64,000 nucleotides of DNA from Kitagawia praeruptora (lineage: Eukaryota; Streptophyta; Magnoliopsida; Apiales; Apiaceae), in the NCBI GenBank assembly GCA_037693485.1, contig CM075351.1, positions 12,829,001-12,893,000 on the forward strand, in the 5' to 3' direction. The notes beneath the pieces were generated by a model. The model made no database searches. It saw nothing but the letters and a program-made list of their open reading frames with translations, and was not told the origin of the DNA. Below, piece after piece: positions 8,789-17,480 of the stretch. Both the position numbers and the translations under genes were made by a program. Position 1 is the stretch's first letter. Every line of letters begins with the position of its first letter.

Positions 8789-10771
8789 AGATGTTGGTTA
8801 GACTCAAAAACTTATTGCTCATGTTATACAAATTGTTAAGTGCTATGTGAACCTTGGTATTAAACTCTGTTATGCATGCTTATGTTTAAAACTTGTTAAA
8901 CTCTGTCAGCATGTCTGTCTGTTAAACACTGTTAACATGTTAGATACACTCAGTAAATTCAGAATTGATTATTGTCTGAATGAAAACACCAATGAAGAAA
9001 AATGTATGAAGCATGATTCTCAGTAAATAAATCATGATTCTTTCTGAGTCACTGTTATCTAATCAGACTTTGTGCAGTAAATCAACACAGCATGATACTG
9101 TTCATATTTATAGCATTTCTTAGTTTATTCAGTCCTAAACTCTGAGTCTATGAATATTGTGTGCATTGCCTCTCATAAATAATTTTGGTTATTGATGAAC
9201 TCTAAACTCTGATAAGTGACATTCTGTTTCCAAAGGTATGGTTCCTGATGATTCCTTGTTTGTACTTGTGAAAACCATAAAACTTGAGATGTGTCATTGA
9301 TTAGTTTGGTGAGTTCAGACTCATGTTTACACCCTGTGAGAGTTTGAGCCAAATCAGTGATTGATACATTTTCTATCAATCAGTATTTATTGTTGTGTGC
9401 TATTCATCAGGAAGTATGTTTCTCTAGAACTTGTATTAAACCATTTTGAGACTACATGATATGTGTGTGCATGAAAATGATAAAGGCAATAGGATTTACC
9501 ATTCTTTCAAACACTGTTCAAAATTCTTTTGAACATTGTACAAACACTGTATAAACACTGTTCATAAATTCCACCCTTAGTAAACCCATTTGAGCCTAAA
9601 TTAACTGCTCATTTTTCTTATACTTTGAAGTATTAAGAGCAGTTATATTCTTTTGAAAAATCAAGCAGATGAGTGTTCTCAAGAAAAGAAAAATTTACTC
9701 GGTATATATGCTAAATAAAAAAAATTATAAAAAAAAAGCATATATACTGATCTTGTACAAATATGTACTAACACTGTGACTGAACACTTTGGTCTATTAA
9801 AATGTTCAGCTGGATTCACTCATGAATAAAACACCTTTTTCATCTGTTTGATATTACCTCATTTAAACCCTGAATAAAGTCCTTTTGATTTGTGGATACA
9901 TGTACTCAAAGTAGTGTAGAATTGGTGGACATTCAAGCATATGGTAGACTCTGCTATTTCTGATTGAATGTGAGTGTAAACACTTCACCTAAACACTTGT
10001 GTGCTTTGAGAGTTTGTGAGATTATCAAATTCATGACTGTTATTCACTGAATGATGCTCTGATTTCTATCTCTTGATCTTTTTGTCTTCAAAGACTGTGT
10101 GCTTACTTGGATAATCATGGACATCAAAGGGAATGGAAGTTTTCAGATTTCTGTATTACAGTAACTACAGAGTTTAGCATTCATCAGACAATCAGTGTTT
10201 AATATGAGAGTTTGTGCATTCAGTGTTTATTGATTTTCGTTATGGATTTTATGAAATATTAGATGCTCTAAAAATTGATTTCAGTAAACTCTGCTTCACA
10301 CACACTCATATTCACAACTGTGCAATTTTTGAAAGGATTTTAGTGATAAAGTTGGAAAATTGATAAACACTGTTGAGTTGTGTTAAGTACTCTGAGGTAA
10401 AGTCTCATTGAGTTGATTTGACTATTTTGGAGTAATTGGGGTAGTTGACAACTGTTAATTAGTGTAAATGTGTCGTGATTAAAGGAATGACAGCGGTAAT
10501 TATTAAGTGATCCATTGGTTGTTTGACACGTGTCCCATGATAGTGTCCCACTCTCACATTACTCGCGCTTTTACTGAATAAACGATTGAGTTTTAGTTTT
10601 ACTCTAATCGTTTTTATTCTCTCACCTCACATCTATTCATATTCACCCACTCACAGTTATTTGCATATTCATTCACTTTCAAAATTCACATATACTCTCC
10701 TTCACATTTTGATAAACACTTACAGTGCATACACAATTTTTCTCTGAATATCTTCGAATCACTTCTTACTA
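8789..10771 (+). other. Long spacer between pol and ORF3 of element A
   Basis: I see no coding sequence in this 2-kb stretch. It is unusually dense in the octamers AAACTCTG/AAACACTG and their complements, at 8862, 8898, 8924, 9136, 9204, 9509, 9542, 9553, 10168, 10193, 10221, 10286 and 10365. The last 250 bp turn pyrimidine-rich and gene-leader-like. Confidence 0.7.
10525..10771 (+). promoter_or_regulatory. Probable internal promoter and leader of ORF3, element A
   Basis: A perfect G-box/ABRE-type palindrome GACACGTGTC lies at 10525-10534, 243 bp upstream of the ORF3 ATG. From about 10615 the sequence becomes C/T-rich, as in plant 5' leaders. ACGT cores lie at comparable distances upstream of ORF3 in B and C. 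Promoter activity is inferred. Confidence 0.45.
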
Positions 10772-13204
10772 ATGGCAACTAAAGCGTTTGATGCAGCTGG
10801 GTTAGTTTTTCTTCCTAGCAACTATGCAGCACCACTGGAGACTGAAAATGCTCCAGAGGCGTTTCATGTGTTCCAAAATTTCTTGAAAGACTCTGAGATA
10901 GGGAAGGCTCTAACTGCACCACCAACACTATCTGCTTCACAAATTGCTACTTTCTGGACAAACTCTGAATATGATGATGGAGGAGAGTCTGGCACTCCAA
11001 CAATCATTTTCACTCATGATGAATCAGAGTATATCATTACTCCAACTACTGTTAGGGATGCTCTGGATTTTGAGACACACACTTCTTACAGTGTTGTTGG
11101 TCATGATCGCTTGAGGACAATGTTGGAGCAAATTGGATGTGCAGGAAACTTGAATAAGATAGGGTCTTTGAGACGGCCAAGTTTGAGAAAGGAATGGAGT
11201 TTCTTTTTCGATTGCATTACAAGAGCGTTTGGAAAGAAGACAACAAACTGGGATGCACTTCCTCTCGATACTCTCCAAATTGGTCATGCTCTACTATATG
11301 GAGGTAACTTCGATTTTGGTAGGCTAGTATTAATGAACTTGGGAGAGCGTTTGTCTGAGCCTACTTCTGTTTATTTTGCTCGTTTTTGTCAACTGCTATT
11401 TACTGCCTGTGTGCCTAACATTCAAATTGATGAAGCTGATGTGATTCAGCCTTTTCAAGTTGCTAAAAGAATGTTTACTGATCTGACAAACAAAGATGTC
11501 ACTAAACAACACATACCTGATATGTTTATGCCATTAGCCTTACAGAACTATATAAACCAACCTCAATCACCACAACAAATGCCTGAACCATTAGACACCA
11601 TAAACTCTGAACCAACACCTACAACACCCACAACCACTGTACCTACTACATCTCATCAACCACAACCAGAAACCTTAAACTCTCCAACAATAAACTCTCC
11701 ACCATTAAACACTGAACCCTCAAACACTGAAACCTTAAATACTGAAACCTTAAACTCTGAGCCAGCACCTACTGAACAACCCATAACCAAGACAAAAAGA
11801 AAGAAACACACTGCCCAAAACACTAAACACTCAAAGGCTAAACAGACATTACCTGGAGCTGTTTATACTAGAAGAATGAAGCAACATGCAAACAGACCTT
11901 CATTTTCACCACCTAAAGAAAGCTCAAGTGAAGATGAAGAGGAGATTGTAGTGCCTCCAATCAAGAAGAGGAGATTAGTTCTTTCTGATTCAGATGCAGA
12001 AAATGTTGTTGAAGCTCCAGAGGTGATTTCACAGCAAACACCTACTGTTGAGGTTACAGTGAATGTTGAAATACCTGCAGAGGTTGAAATGCCTGCAGAG
12101 GATATTATGGCTGACAAAGTTGAAATACCTGCAGAGGATACTGTTAATGCTGAAATACCTACAGAGGATAACATGCCTGTAGAAGAGGATCACCGAGGTG
12201 GTTTTTCACCAGTGCATGATGTTCATGATTCAATTCTTGATCCTATCTCACCTGTTGATCATGTTGAAGCTCCTGGTGTAGCTGACAAAGGTGATGAAGT
12301 TGATAAGGCAACTAAGGACAATTCTGAATCTATGCCTGTTGAAGCTACAAAGGCAAACTCTATTGCAAAGCCTGTGCAACATGAGGTGACTATTGAAAAG
12401 GTTGCAGAAGTTGTTGAAGAAACTGTGGCTGACACTGCTCAGCACAGTGGTTCTTTAAAAGATGGTCAAGCTAAAGATGCAAGTGATGAAGATGAATCTG
12501 ACAGTAGTGCAAACTCTGATTCTTTTGTGAGTGCACCAACACAGACAGATAATAAACATACACCTTTTGATCAGCCTTGTCCATCTCATGCCATTGAAGT
12601 AGAGCATCTTGCTAAATCTGTTGAAAATTGGTATAAACAAGACTGTATTTTTCCCAAAGGGAGAGCAGCTGAGTTTGTTAAGCAGACTGCAAAGCAAATT
12701 TCAAATCCAGATATTTTATCCTGCTTAAAGGCAACTGTGGTACAAGTCAAAACTCTGGATGGAAATTTTGCTGAAACAAAACAAGAAATTGCTTCTTTGA
12801 AGACTGAGATTCAGTCAAGAGAATTGAAGATGGAAAGAGAGTCCAAAATAAAGGCTGCACAGCTGTCTAAAGTTCAAGACACTCTCTTTGCCAGGCTAGG
12901 AAAGGTTGAAGAAAATCAGACTGCTTTATTTGCTAAAGTTGATTCCATTGCTAACTCTTTGGAGCTCATTACATCAATCCTTTTTCCTGATGATGTCAAA
13001 AAGGGGGAAAGAGTTGCTAAGTCTAAATGCAAAGTTTCTCAAACTCTGTCTCAAAAGGATGATGCTGGAGATGGAGGGGCAAGTGACAAGAGTAAGGTGT
13101 TAAACTCTGAAAGGCAAACTCTGAGATCTGGCAAATCTCTTAAGTCACAGTCTGTTGGAATAAATACTGAAACTCAAGGTACTTCAAAAACCAAGAGTTT
13201 GTAA
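10772..13204 (+). CDS. ORF3 of element A, N-terminal 810 residues (unknown function)
   Basis: The start is ATG 10772. The N-terminal ~220 residues form a globular domain shared with ORF3 of B and C (LRKEWSFFFD at about residue 138, then WDALP-IGHALLYG and FDFG). Residues ~270-560 are low in complexity and rich in P, T, E and S. They include repeated blocks of the 'EIPAED' kind and a KKRR basic cluster near residue 408 beside acidic SDSD, which fits a nuclear protein. Residues ~610-740 look like coiled coil. There is no signal peptide or hydrophobic segment, which argues against an envelope protein. The frame stops at TAA 13202-13204 but continues in the same frame (next entry). I do not recognise the family. 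Confidence 0.8.
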   Translation: MATKAFDAAGLVFLPSNYAAPLETENAPEAFHVFQNFLKDSEIGKALTAPPTLSASQIATFWTNSEYDDGGESGTPTIIFTHDESEYIITPTTVRDALDFETHTSYSVVGHDRLRTMLEQIGCAGNLNKIGSLRRPSLRKEWSFFFDCITRAFGKKTTNWDALPLDTLQIGHALLYGGNFDFGRLVLMNLGERLSEPTSVYFARFCQLLFTACVPNIQIDEADVIQPFQVAKRMFTDLTNKDVTKQHIPDMFMPLALQNYINQPQSPQQMPEPLDTINSEPTPTTPTTTVPTTSHQPQPETLNSPTINSPPLNTEPSNTETLNTETLNSEPAPTEQPITKTKRKKHTAQNTKHSKAKQTLPGAVYTRRMKQHANRPSFSPPKESSSEDEEEIVVPPIKKRRLVLSDSDAENVVEAPEVISQQTPTVEVTVNVEIPAEVEMPAEDIMADKVEIPAEDTVNAEIPTEDNMPVEEDHRGGFSPVHDVHDSILDPISPVDHVEAPGVADKGDEVDKATKDNSESMPVEATKANSIAKPVQHEVTIEKVAEVVEETVADTAQHSGSLKDGQAKDASDEDESDSSANSDSFVSAPTQTDNKHTPFDQPCPSHAIEVEHLAKSVENWYKQDCIFPKGRAAEFVKQTAKQISNPDILSCLKATVVQVKTLDGNFAETKQEIASLKTEIQSRELKMERESKIKAAQLSKVQDTLFARLGKVEENQTALFAKVDSIANSLELITSILFPDDVKKGERVAKSKCKVSQTLSQKDDAGDGGASDKSKVLNSERQTLRSGKSLKSQSVGINTETQGTSKTKSL

Positions 13205-14353
13205 TTAATATCAAATCCAAAGACTGATGAGGAGTTAGCTGTTAAGCTTTTTATGGAAGAGAATGCAGAAGGAGTTACTTTAGATGATGCTAAAGCTGAA
13301 GAGAAAAGTCTACAAGAAAAGCATTTGAAGGCTTTAAAGTCTGTTAAGTTGAAGAAGAGAGAGAAAGTGGTTAAAACTACAAAGCCTGTTCTTAAAGGCA
13401 TTGAAATCAAAGAGAAGTTAACTGGCATTGAAGAAGAAGAAGAGGATAAAGAAAAGTTAATCAGAAAGTCTTCTCTTGATGCTAAATTGAAGTTAAAAGG
13501 GGTAATGAATGAGGAGAACAAAGGCAAAACGATTGTTACAACCTCTGTTGCCACACAAGTTGTACAAACACAAAGTAAACCCTTACCTGGTTTTTCAAGG
13601 CCAAAGATTCCAGTGCAAGAAGAAGCAGGAGTGACTGGTGGATATCAACATAATGTTGCATGTTCAGGAAAGCCACCAGGCAGAAATACTTCTGGATTAG
13701 GTTCAACAAGAGATTTGAGATTTAGTAACAGTCCAAGAGATCCCTCTGCACTTGTATCTCTTGGTTCTGGTATTACTCAAGAAAATCTAGACAAGTTGGA
13801 GTCAGTTCAGCTAGTTCGTCAAAGGAGCTTAGACATTCACTTTCTGTTATACTTTATGGCAGATGGGTCAGTGTACAGAGTGAATGAAGAAGCAATCAAG
13901 CTAAAATTATTTGAAGAACTTCAGTATGTCTTGCATATCTTCAGAGTCAGAAATCGTCAAACGCAGCTTATTGCTAATTCTATAAGGGGGTATATGCAGA
14001 AAGCTAAAGTTGTTACAGGATCAAAATCTGCTGAAAAGTATGTTCCTAAGTACAGAGATTGGGATGGCAATTTGATAGAAATGAAGAAAGGGACTACAAA
14101 ACTGAAGACTGATCTTGGAATTACAGTTCTGGATTTCAATGTAAAGTCTGAAGAATTAAAATACATCAGGTTGGGAAATGAGATGAGAAGAAACAAGATC
14201 TATGATCTCAGAGCTGCTATTTTTCAAACTGATGAGAATGATCCAGATTTGAAAGAGATCAAGGAAGCTATGGAGATTGAACTTGAACATGCTGAGAGAA
14301 GGTTGTTGATTGATTATCTCAGAACAGCTCCAGATCTTGAAGAAGTTAGGTAG
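13205..14353 (+). CDS. ORF3 of element A, C-terminal part after an in-frame TAA
   Basis: This is the same reading frame as 10772-13204, separated only by TAA. The first ATG is at 13253, giving 366 residues. After a lysine- and glutamate-rich stretch comes a globular region (about 14353-based residues 190-340 of this part) with LLYFMADGSVYRV and a following helix-rich segment. It aligns in pattern with a region of element C at about 53215-53400 (VYLKNGHSIFI). The single stop could be a CAA-to-TAA mutation of one original ORF of about 1190 codons. A true two-gene arrangement is less likely but possible. Confidence 0.7.
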   Translation, partial: LISNPKTDEELAVKLFMEENAEGVTLDDAKAEEKSLQEKHLKALKSVKLKKREKVVKTTKPVLKGIEIKEKLTGIEEEEEDKEKLIRKSSLDAKLKLKGVMNEENKGKTIVTTSVATQVVQTQSKPLPGFSRPKIPVQEEAGVTGGYQHNVACSGKPPGRNTSGLGSTRDLRFSNSPRDPSALVSLGSGITQENLDKLESVQLVRQRSLDIHFLLYFMADGSVYRVNEEAIKLKLFEELQYVLHIFRVRNRQTQLIANSIRGYMQKAKVVTGSKSAEKYVPKYRDWDGNLIEMKKGTTKLKTDLGITVLDFNVKSEELKYIRLGNEMRRNKIYDLRAAIFQTDENDPDLKEIKEAMEIELEHAERRLLIDYLRTAPDLEEVR

Positions 14354-14474
14354 ACAAAAGTTGTAAGTTTGTTAAGTAATAGCTTAAACTCTGTTTGTAT
14401 AATTAAACACTGTAAACTTTGCATTTGTTTTGACATCATCATTTACTGTAAACTTGTACATTTTGCTAATGGAC

Positions 14475-14488
14475 AAGTTGGGGGAGAT
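14475..14488 (+). promoter_or_regulatory. Polypurine tract of element A
   Basis: AAGTTGGGGGAGAT ends directly against the 3' LTR start TGTTAG. A GGGGGAGA tract is typical of SIRE-type elements. It primes plus-strand DNA synthesis. Confidence 0.85.
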
Positions 14489-15003
14489 TGTTAGAAATGA
14501 TTGATGAGAACAGTGTTTAGAAGCTATAGTGACAAAACAGAGTTTAGCTGGAAGCAGTCAGAGTTTAGTTAAACACTGACTGGAAGCGCAAACAGAGGTT
14601 GTTAAACTCTGTAGCGGTATTGTCTGAAGAGTCAACAGTGTTTGAAGGTTGATACAAGATAAGTATGGAAGCAATATCTTTGAAGATTGGAAAGCTGTCA
14701 AAGAGATTGAGTTGACTTGAAAGACTGAAGCAATCGTGATTGATATCAATTGTATAGCTTGATTTTAGGAGTATCAGTTATTGATTGTATGAAGCTGTAT
14801 GTTCTATAAATACAGTTAGATTAACCCTAGAAGGGTATCGAACATTGAGAAATTCATTGATTGTAACCTAAGCAGCTCTCTGTGATATTTACATCACTGA
14901 GAGAGGAATTATTAATTCCAAAGAGTTTTTAATTGTTAAACAGTGTGTTCTTGTTAAGTTACTCATACAGTATTTGATTGCTTATTGTGTAATCGACCTA
15001 ACA
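14489..15003 (+). repeat. 3' LTR of element A
   Basis: 515 bp, the same length as the 5' LTR, with the same ends. I see about five substitutions between the copies (for example TAGTC/CAGTC near 14556 and TTACTG/TTATTG near 14782). It is followed by TSD GGATT at 15004-15008. Confidence 0.96.
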
Positions 15004-15028
15004 GGATTGGTCTCTTATTTCCTATTGA

Positions 15029-15369
15029 ATAGATTAGTAGATAGAGAACACAAAAGATGTAATCTTTGAATGTAAACTCTTTCTTATTATCAATGAAAAA
15101 TCTTGTTTATTCTATTCTATTCAATGTTTTTCCTGATTTAACATGTTATCTGACATTAAATATGAGGACTAATTAAAGTGATCACATTATCAGGAATTCA
15201 ATAACATTAAACATAACTTGAATCAGGAAATTGAGATAAAATGAAGATAGTTAGATTCTGACAAAATACTGATTATCGAATCGTTGCATCAGGATTCGAC
15301 GTTGACCACTGTCAGGATTGACTTTCCATCAGTATTTGCAAGTCGTCAGTATCTGATGACCTCTTTTTC
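15029..15369. other. Spacer of element B between ORF3 side and pol remnant
   Basis: There is no coding sequence apart from the last few codons of the split plus-strand ORF just before it. Read on the minus strand this is the region after pol. It is rich in TCAGGATT, TCAGTAT and CTGATGAC-like words, the candidate motif of element B. Confidence 0.6.
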
Positions 15370-15988
15370 TCAGGAACTGCCATAGTTTATCATTCCAAGT
15401 TCATTCACCAACTTTGTAAAAGTAGCCTCAGGTAGTGGCTTGGTGAATATATCAGCTAACTGTTGATCAGTAGGAACAAAATGAAGTTCAATTGTTCCTT
15501 CCAGTACTTGTTCTCTTATGAAGTGATACCTGATGCTGATGTGCTTTGTAAGAGAATGTTGAACTGGATTTCCTGTCATAGCAATAGCACTTTGGTTATC
15601 ACAATAAATAGGTATTTTTGAAAATGACAAACCATAGTCCATTAGCTGATTTCTCATCCACATGATCTGAGCACAACAGCTTCCAGCAGCAATGTACTCA
15701 GCTTCTGCAGTTGATGTGGAGATAGACTTTTGCTTTTTACTGAACCAAGAAACTAGTCTTCCTCCAAGAAACTGACAACTGCCTGAAGTACTTTTCCTGT
15801 CTATTTTGCATCCAGCAAAATCAGCATCTGAATAGCCACATAAATTAAAGTCTGATTCTCTGGCATACCAAAGGCCGAGAGAAGATGTGCCCTTTAGATA
15901 TCTGAAAATCCTTTTTACTGCAATGAGATGTGGTTCTTTAGGATTTGCTTGAAATCTCGCACATAGACAGGTTGCATACATGATATCA
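15370..15988 (-). pseudogene. Pol remnant of element B (end of RT and RNase H)
   Basis: About 205 codons on the minus strand match the C-terminal fifth of Copia pol. They start at DIMYATCLCARFQA and contain the RNase H blocks DADFAGCKIDRKSTSG, STAEAEYIAAGSCCAQ, YCDNQSAIAM and KHISIRYHFIRE, ending at a normal C-terminus. The fragment begins abruptly one base past the primer-binding site: the sequence jumps from TGGTATCAGAGC into the pol sequence TGATATCATG. Everything from gag to the RT active site has been deleted, probably through the short shared AG-CTGATATC-like sequence. Confidence 0.92.
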
Positions 15989-16000
15989 GCTCTGATACCA
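15989..16000 (-). promoter_or_regulatory. Primer-binding site of element B
   Basis: On the minus strand TGGTATCAGAGC follows the LTR end (ACA, then AT) and matches the Met-tRNA primer site of the other Copia elements here. Confidence 0.9.
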
Positions 16001-16002
16001 AT

Positions 16003-16499
16003 TGTTGCCCAGTAAATAACAATTGTAGAAGGGGGTTGAATACAATTGTATAAGATTTTCGACTTAAAACAAATAACACAAGTATGAATCAATAACAACT
16101 TTATTAACTCTGGTATAAAACTGTTACAAAACTCTCTTAAGAAATTCTTATGTTCTTAAGAGCTGCTAGGTTACAATATAACTCGTGTATGCGATTACAA
16201 AATGTAAAACCTAAACTGTGTTTATATAATGTACACAGTTGCACTATCAATTACAAGATATTCTAAATCAATTACATATATCTCTGAATGCATATCTTGT
16301 ATGATAGCTACCTTCCTACAAATTAGGAACCGACATATCAATCTTCCTTGATCTCTGGTCTGATGAAAATCTTCATGAAATCCTGACCAGCTTCTAATCC
16401 TGATAGTCCAATATTGACGTTGTATTCCTGATGACGTCAGCATCAGTATCTGATCAGTAATACCCAGATCCTGATCATCTCTTGAATCAATATCTAACA
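16003..16499 (-). repeat. 5' LTR of element B
   Basis: 497 bp. On the minus strand it begins TGTTAGATATTG and ends GGGCAACA, with a TATA-like TATATAAA near 16222-16229. The U3 part carries several TCCTGA/TCAGTAT/CTGATCA words (16385-16480). The candidate TSD on this side would be 16500-16504, but the other copy is outside the window. Confidence 0.85.
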
Positions 16500-17448
16500 T
16501 ATGTGTTTATATATTACACACTTAATTTCAATTTTATGAACAGTAGCTTATTTTCACAAGTTAGTCAAATTAAAAAAAAAAAGATAGGTGATACTCATTT
16601 CCATATGTCTTATTTTAAGAATAAAAGATAACTAAAATTTATTATTCCATGTTTTACTAGAAATGAATAAAAAAACCAAAATACAAACTTCCAAACTGAA
16701 AATGCACATTTTAAGTTGTTTTTACAAATAAGCTAAGGATAATAACCATAAAATCTAACAATTATATGTTACTTCAAGAGCGCGATATATTGAATTTGTT
16801 TGGTTAGTTGATAATTTTTTTTATAGTAAATCAATTTATTAATAAAAGGACATATAATTTGTAAAAATGATATTGAACAATCACATAGCAAACTATATTA
16901 GATGAAATTTTTTATTGTTATAACTACGTTCGTTTCATATATCTTGCACAATAGATATCATTTCTCATATTGCTGAAACATGCAACCTTTTTTTGATAGA
17001 CAGTTTAATGATTTATTGGAGTCGTGAGGATTAAGTTTCTACACATTTTTAATATGTAATCGAAAAATTAACCACGACCATACAATATTTTCAATAAATT
17101 AATATAATAAATATTTTAAGGATTCGATATTTAATAAATATACCGAATTCTCAGAATATGGGTGAAAAATTTGTTAACATGATACATAGAAATATTCTCT
17201 AACAAAGAGAGAAATAAAATGAATGCTAAATTTTAAAAGAAACAATAAAGAGGGATTTTGAACTTTTCAACGGGGGTTGTATTTGTTTTGATGATTGGTT
17301 CATAATATTAATATTAATTCAATTGGTATGAATTCACAGATAAGTAATTTTATACTTACGTTAATTAACATTCCAATAAAATTATATATTTTTCTAAATA
17401 AAAATTAAAATAATATATATATATATATTAATTTATTAATATAATTTA
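16500..17448. other. AT-rich non-coding stretch
   Basis: No gene seen. The only marked feature is a short (TA)n run at about 17411-17429. Part of this stretch may be the body of the Helitron whose 3' end lies at 17480. Confidence 0.5.
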
Positions 17449-17449
17449 T

Positions 17450-17480
17450 CGGTCGGTGCGTAGCACGGGTAGAACGCTAG
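17450..17480 (+). mobile_element. Helitron-like 3' terminus
   Basis: The sequence ends CTAG before a T (17481). About 11 bp upstream is a small hairpin GTGC-GTA-GCAC (17456-17466) followed by GGGT. This is the classic layout of plant Helitron 3' ends (hairpin, then CTRR inserted at A/T). The 5' end of this copy was not found upstream, so it is probably truncated or diverged. Confidence 0.5.

Larger units (their letters stand above)
2634..15003 (+). mobile_element. Full-length SIRE-type Copia retrotransposon (element A), inserted in element B
   Basis: The element has two 515-bp LTRs that start TGTTAG and end CTAACA, a Met-tRNA primer-binding site, gag, pol in Copia order (protease, integrase, RT, RNase H), a 2-kb spacer, a giant third ORF and a GGGGGAGA polypurine tract. 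The 5-bp target GGATT flanks it exactly (2629-2633 and 15004-15008). By eye the two LTRs differ at about five positions (around 99% identical), so the insertion is young. Size (12.4 kb), primer site and the extra 3' ORF fit the Sirevirus (SIRE/Maximus) lineage. Confidence 0.96.
1..16499 (-). mobile_element. Copia element B (SIRE-type), minus strand, partial, split by element A
   Basis: Read on the minus strand, the order is 5' LTR (16499 to 16003), a Met-tRNA primer-binding site, a pol remnant (15988 to 15370), a spacer, and a large third ORF (1756 to beyond position 1). The spacer is interrupted by element A, with the 5-bp target copy GGATT at 2629-2633 and 15004-15008. The order of parts matches elements A and C. 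The 3' LTR lies outside the window, so the TSD of B cannot be tested. Gag, protease, integrase and most of the reverse transcriptase are missing. Confidence 0.88.

Noticed and set aside
10772..14353. ORF3 as a retroviral-type envelope
   Set aside because: No signal peptide, no transmembrane segment and no cysteine-rich ectodomain. The protein looks nuclear or cytosolic.
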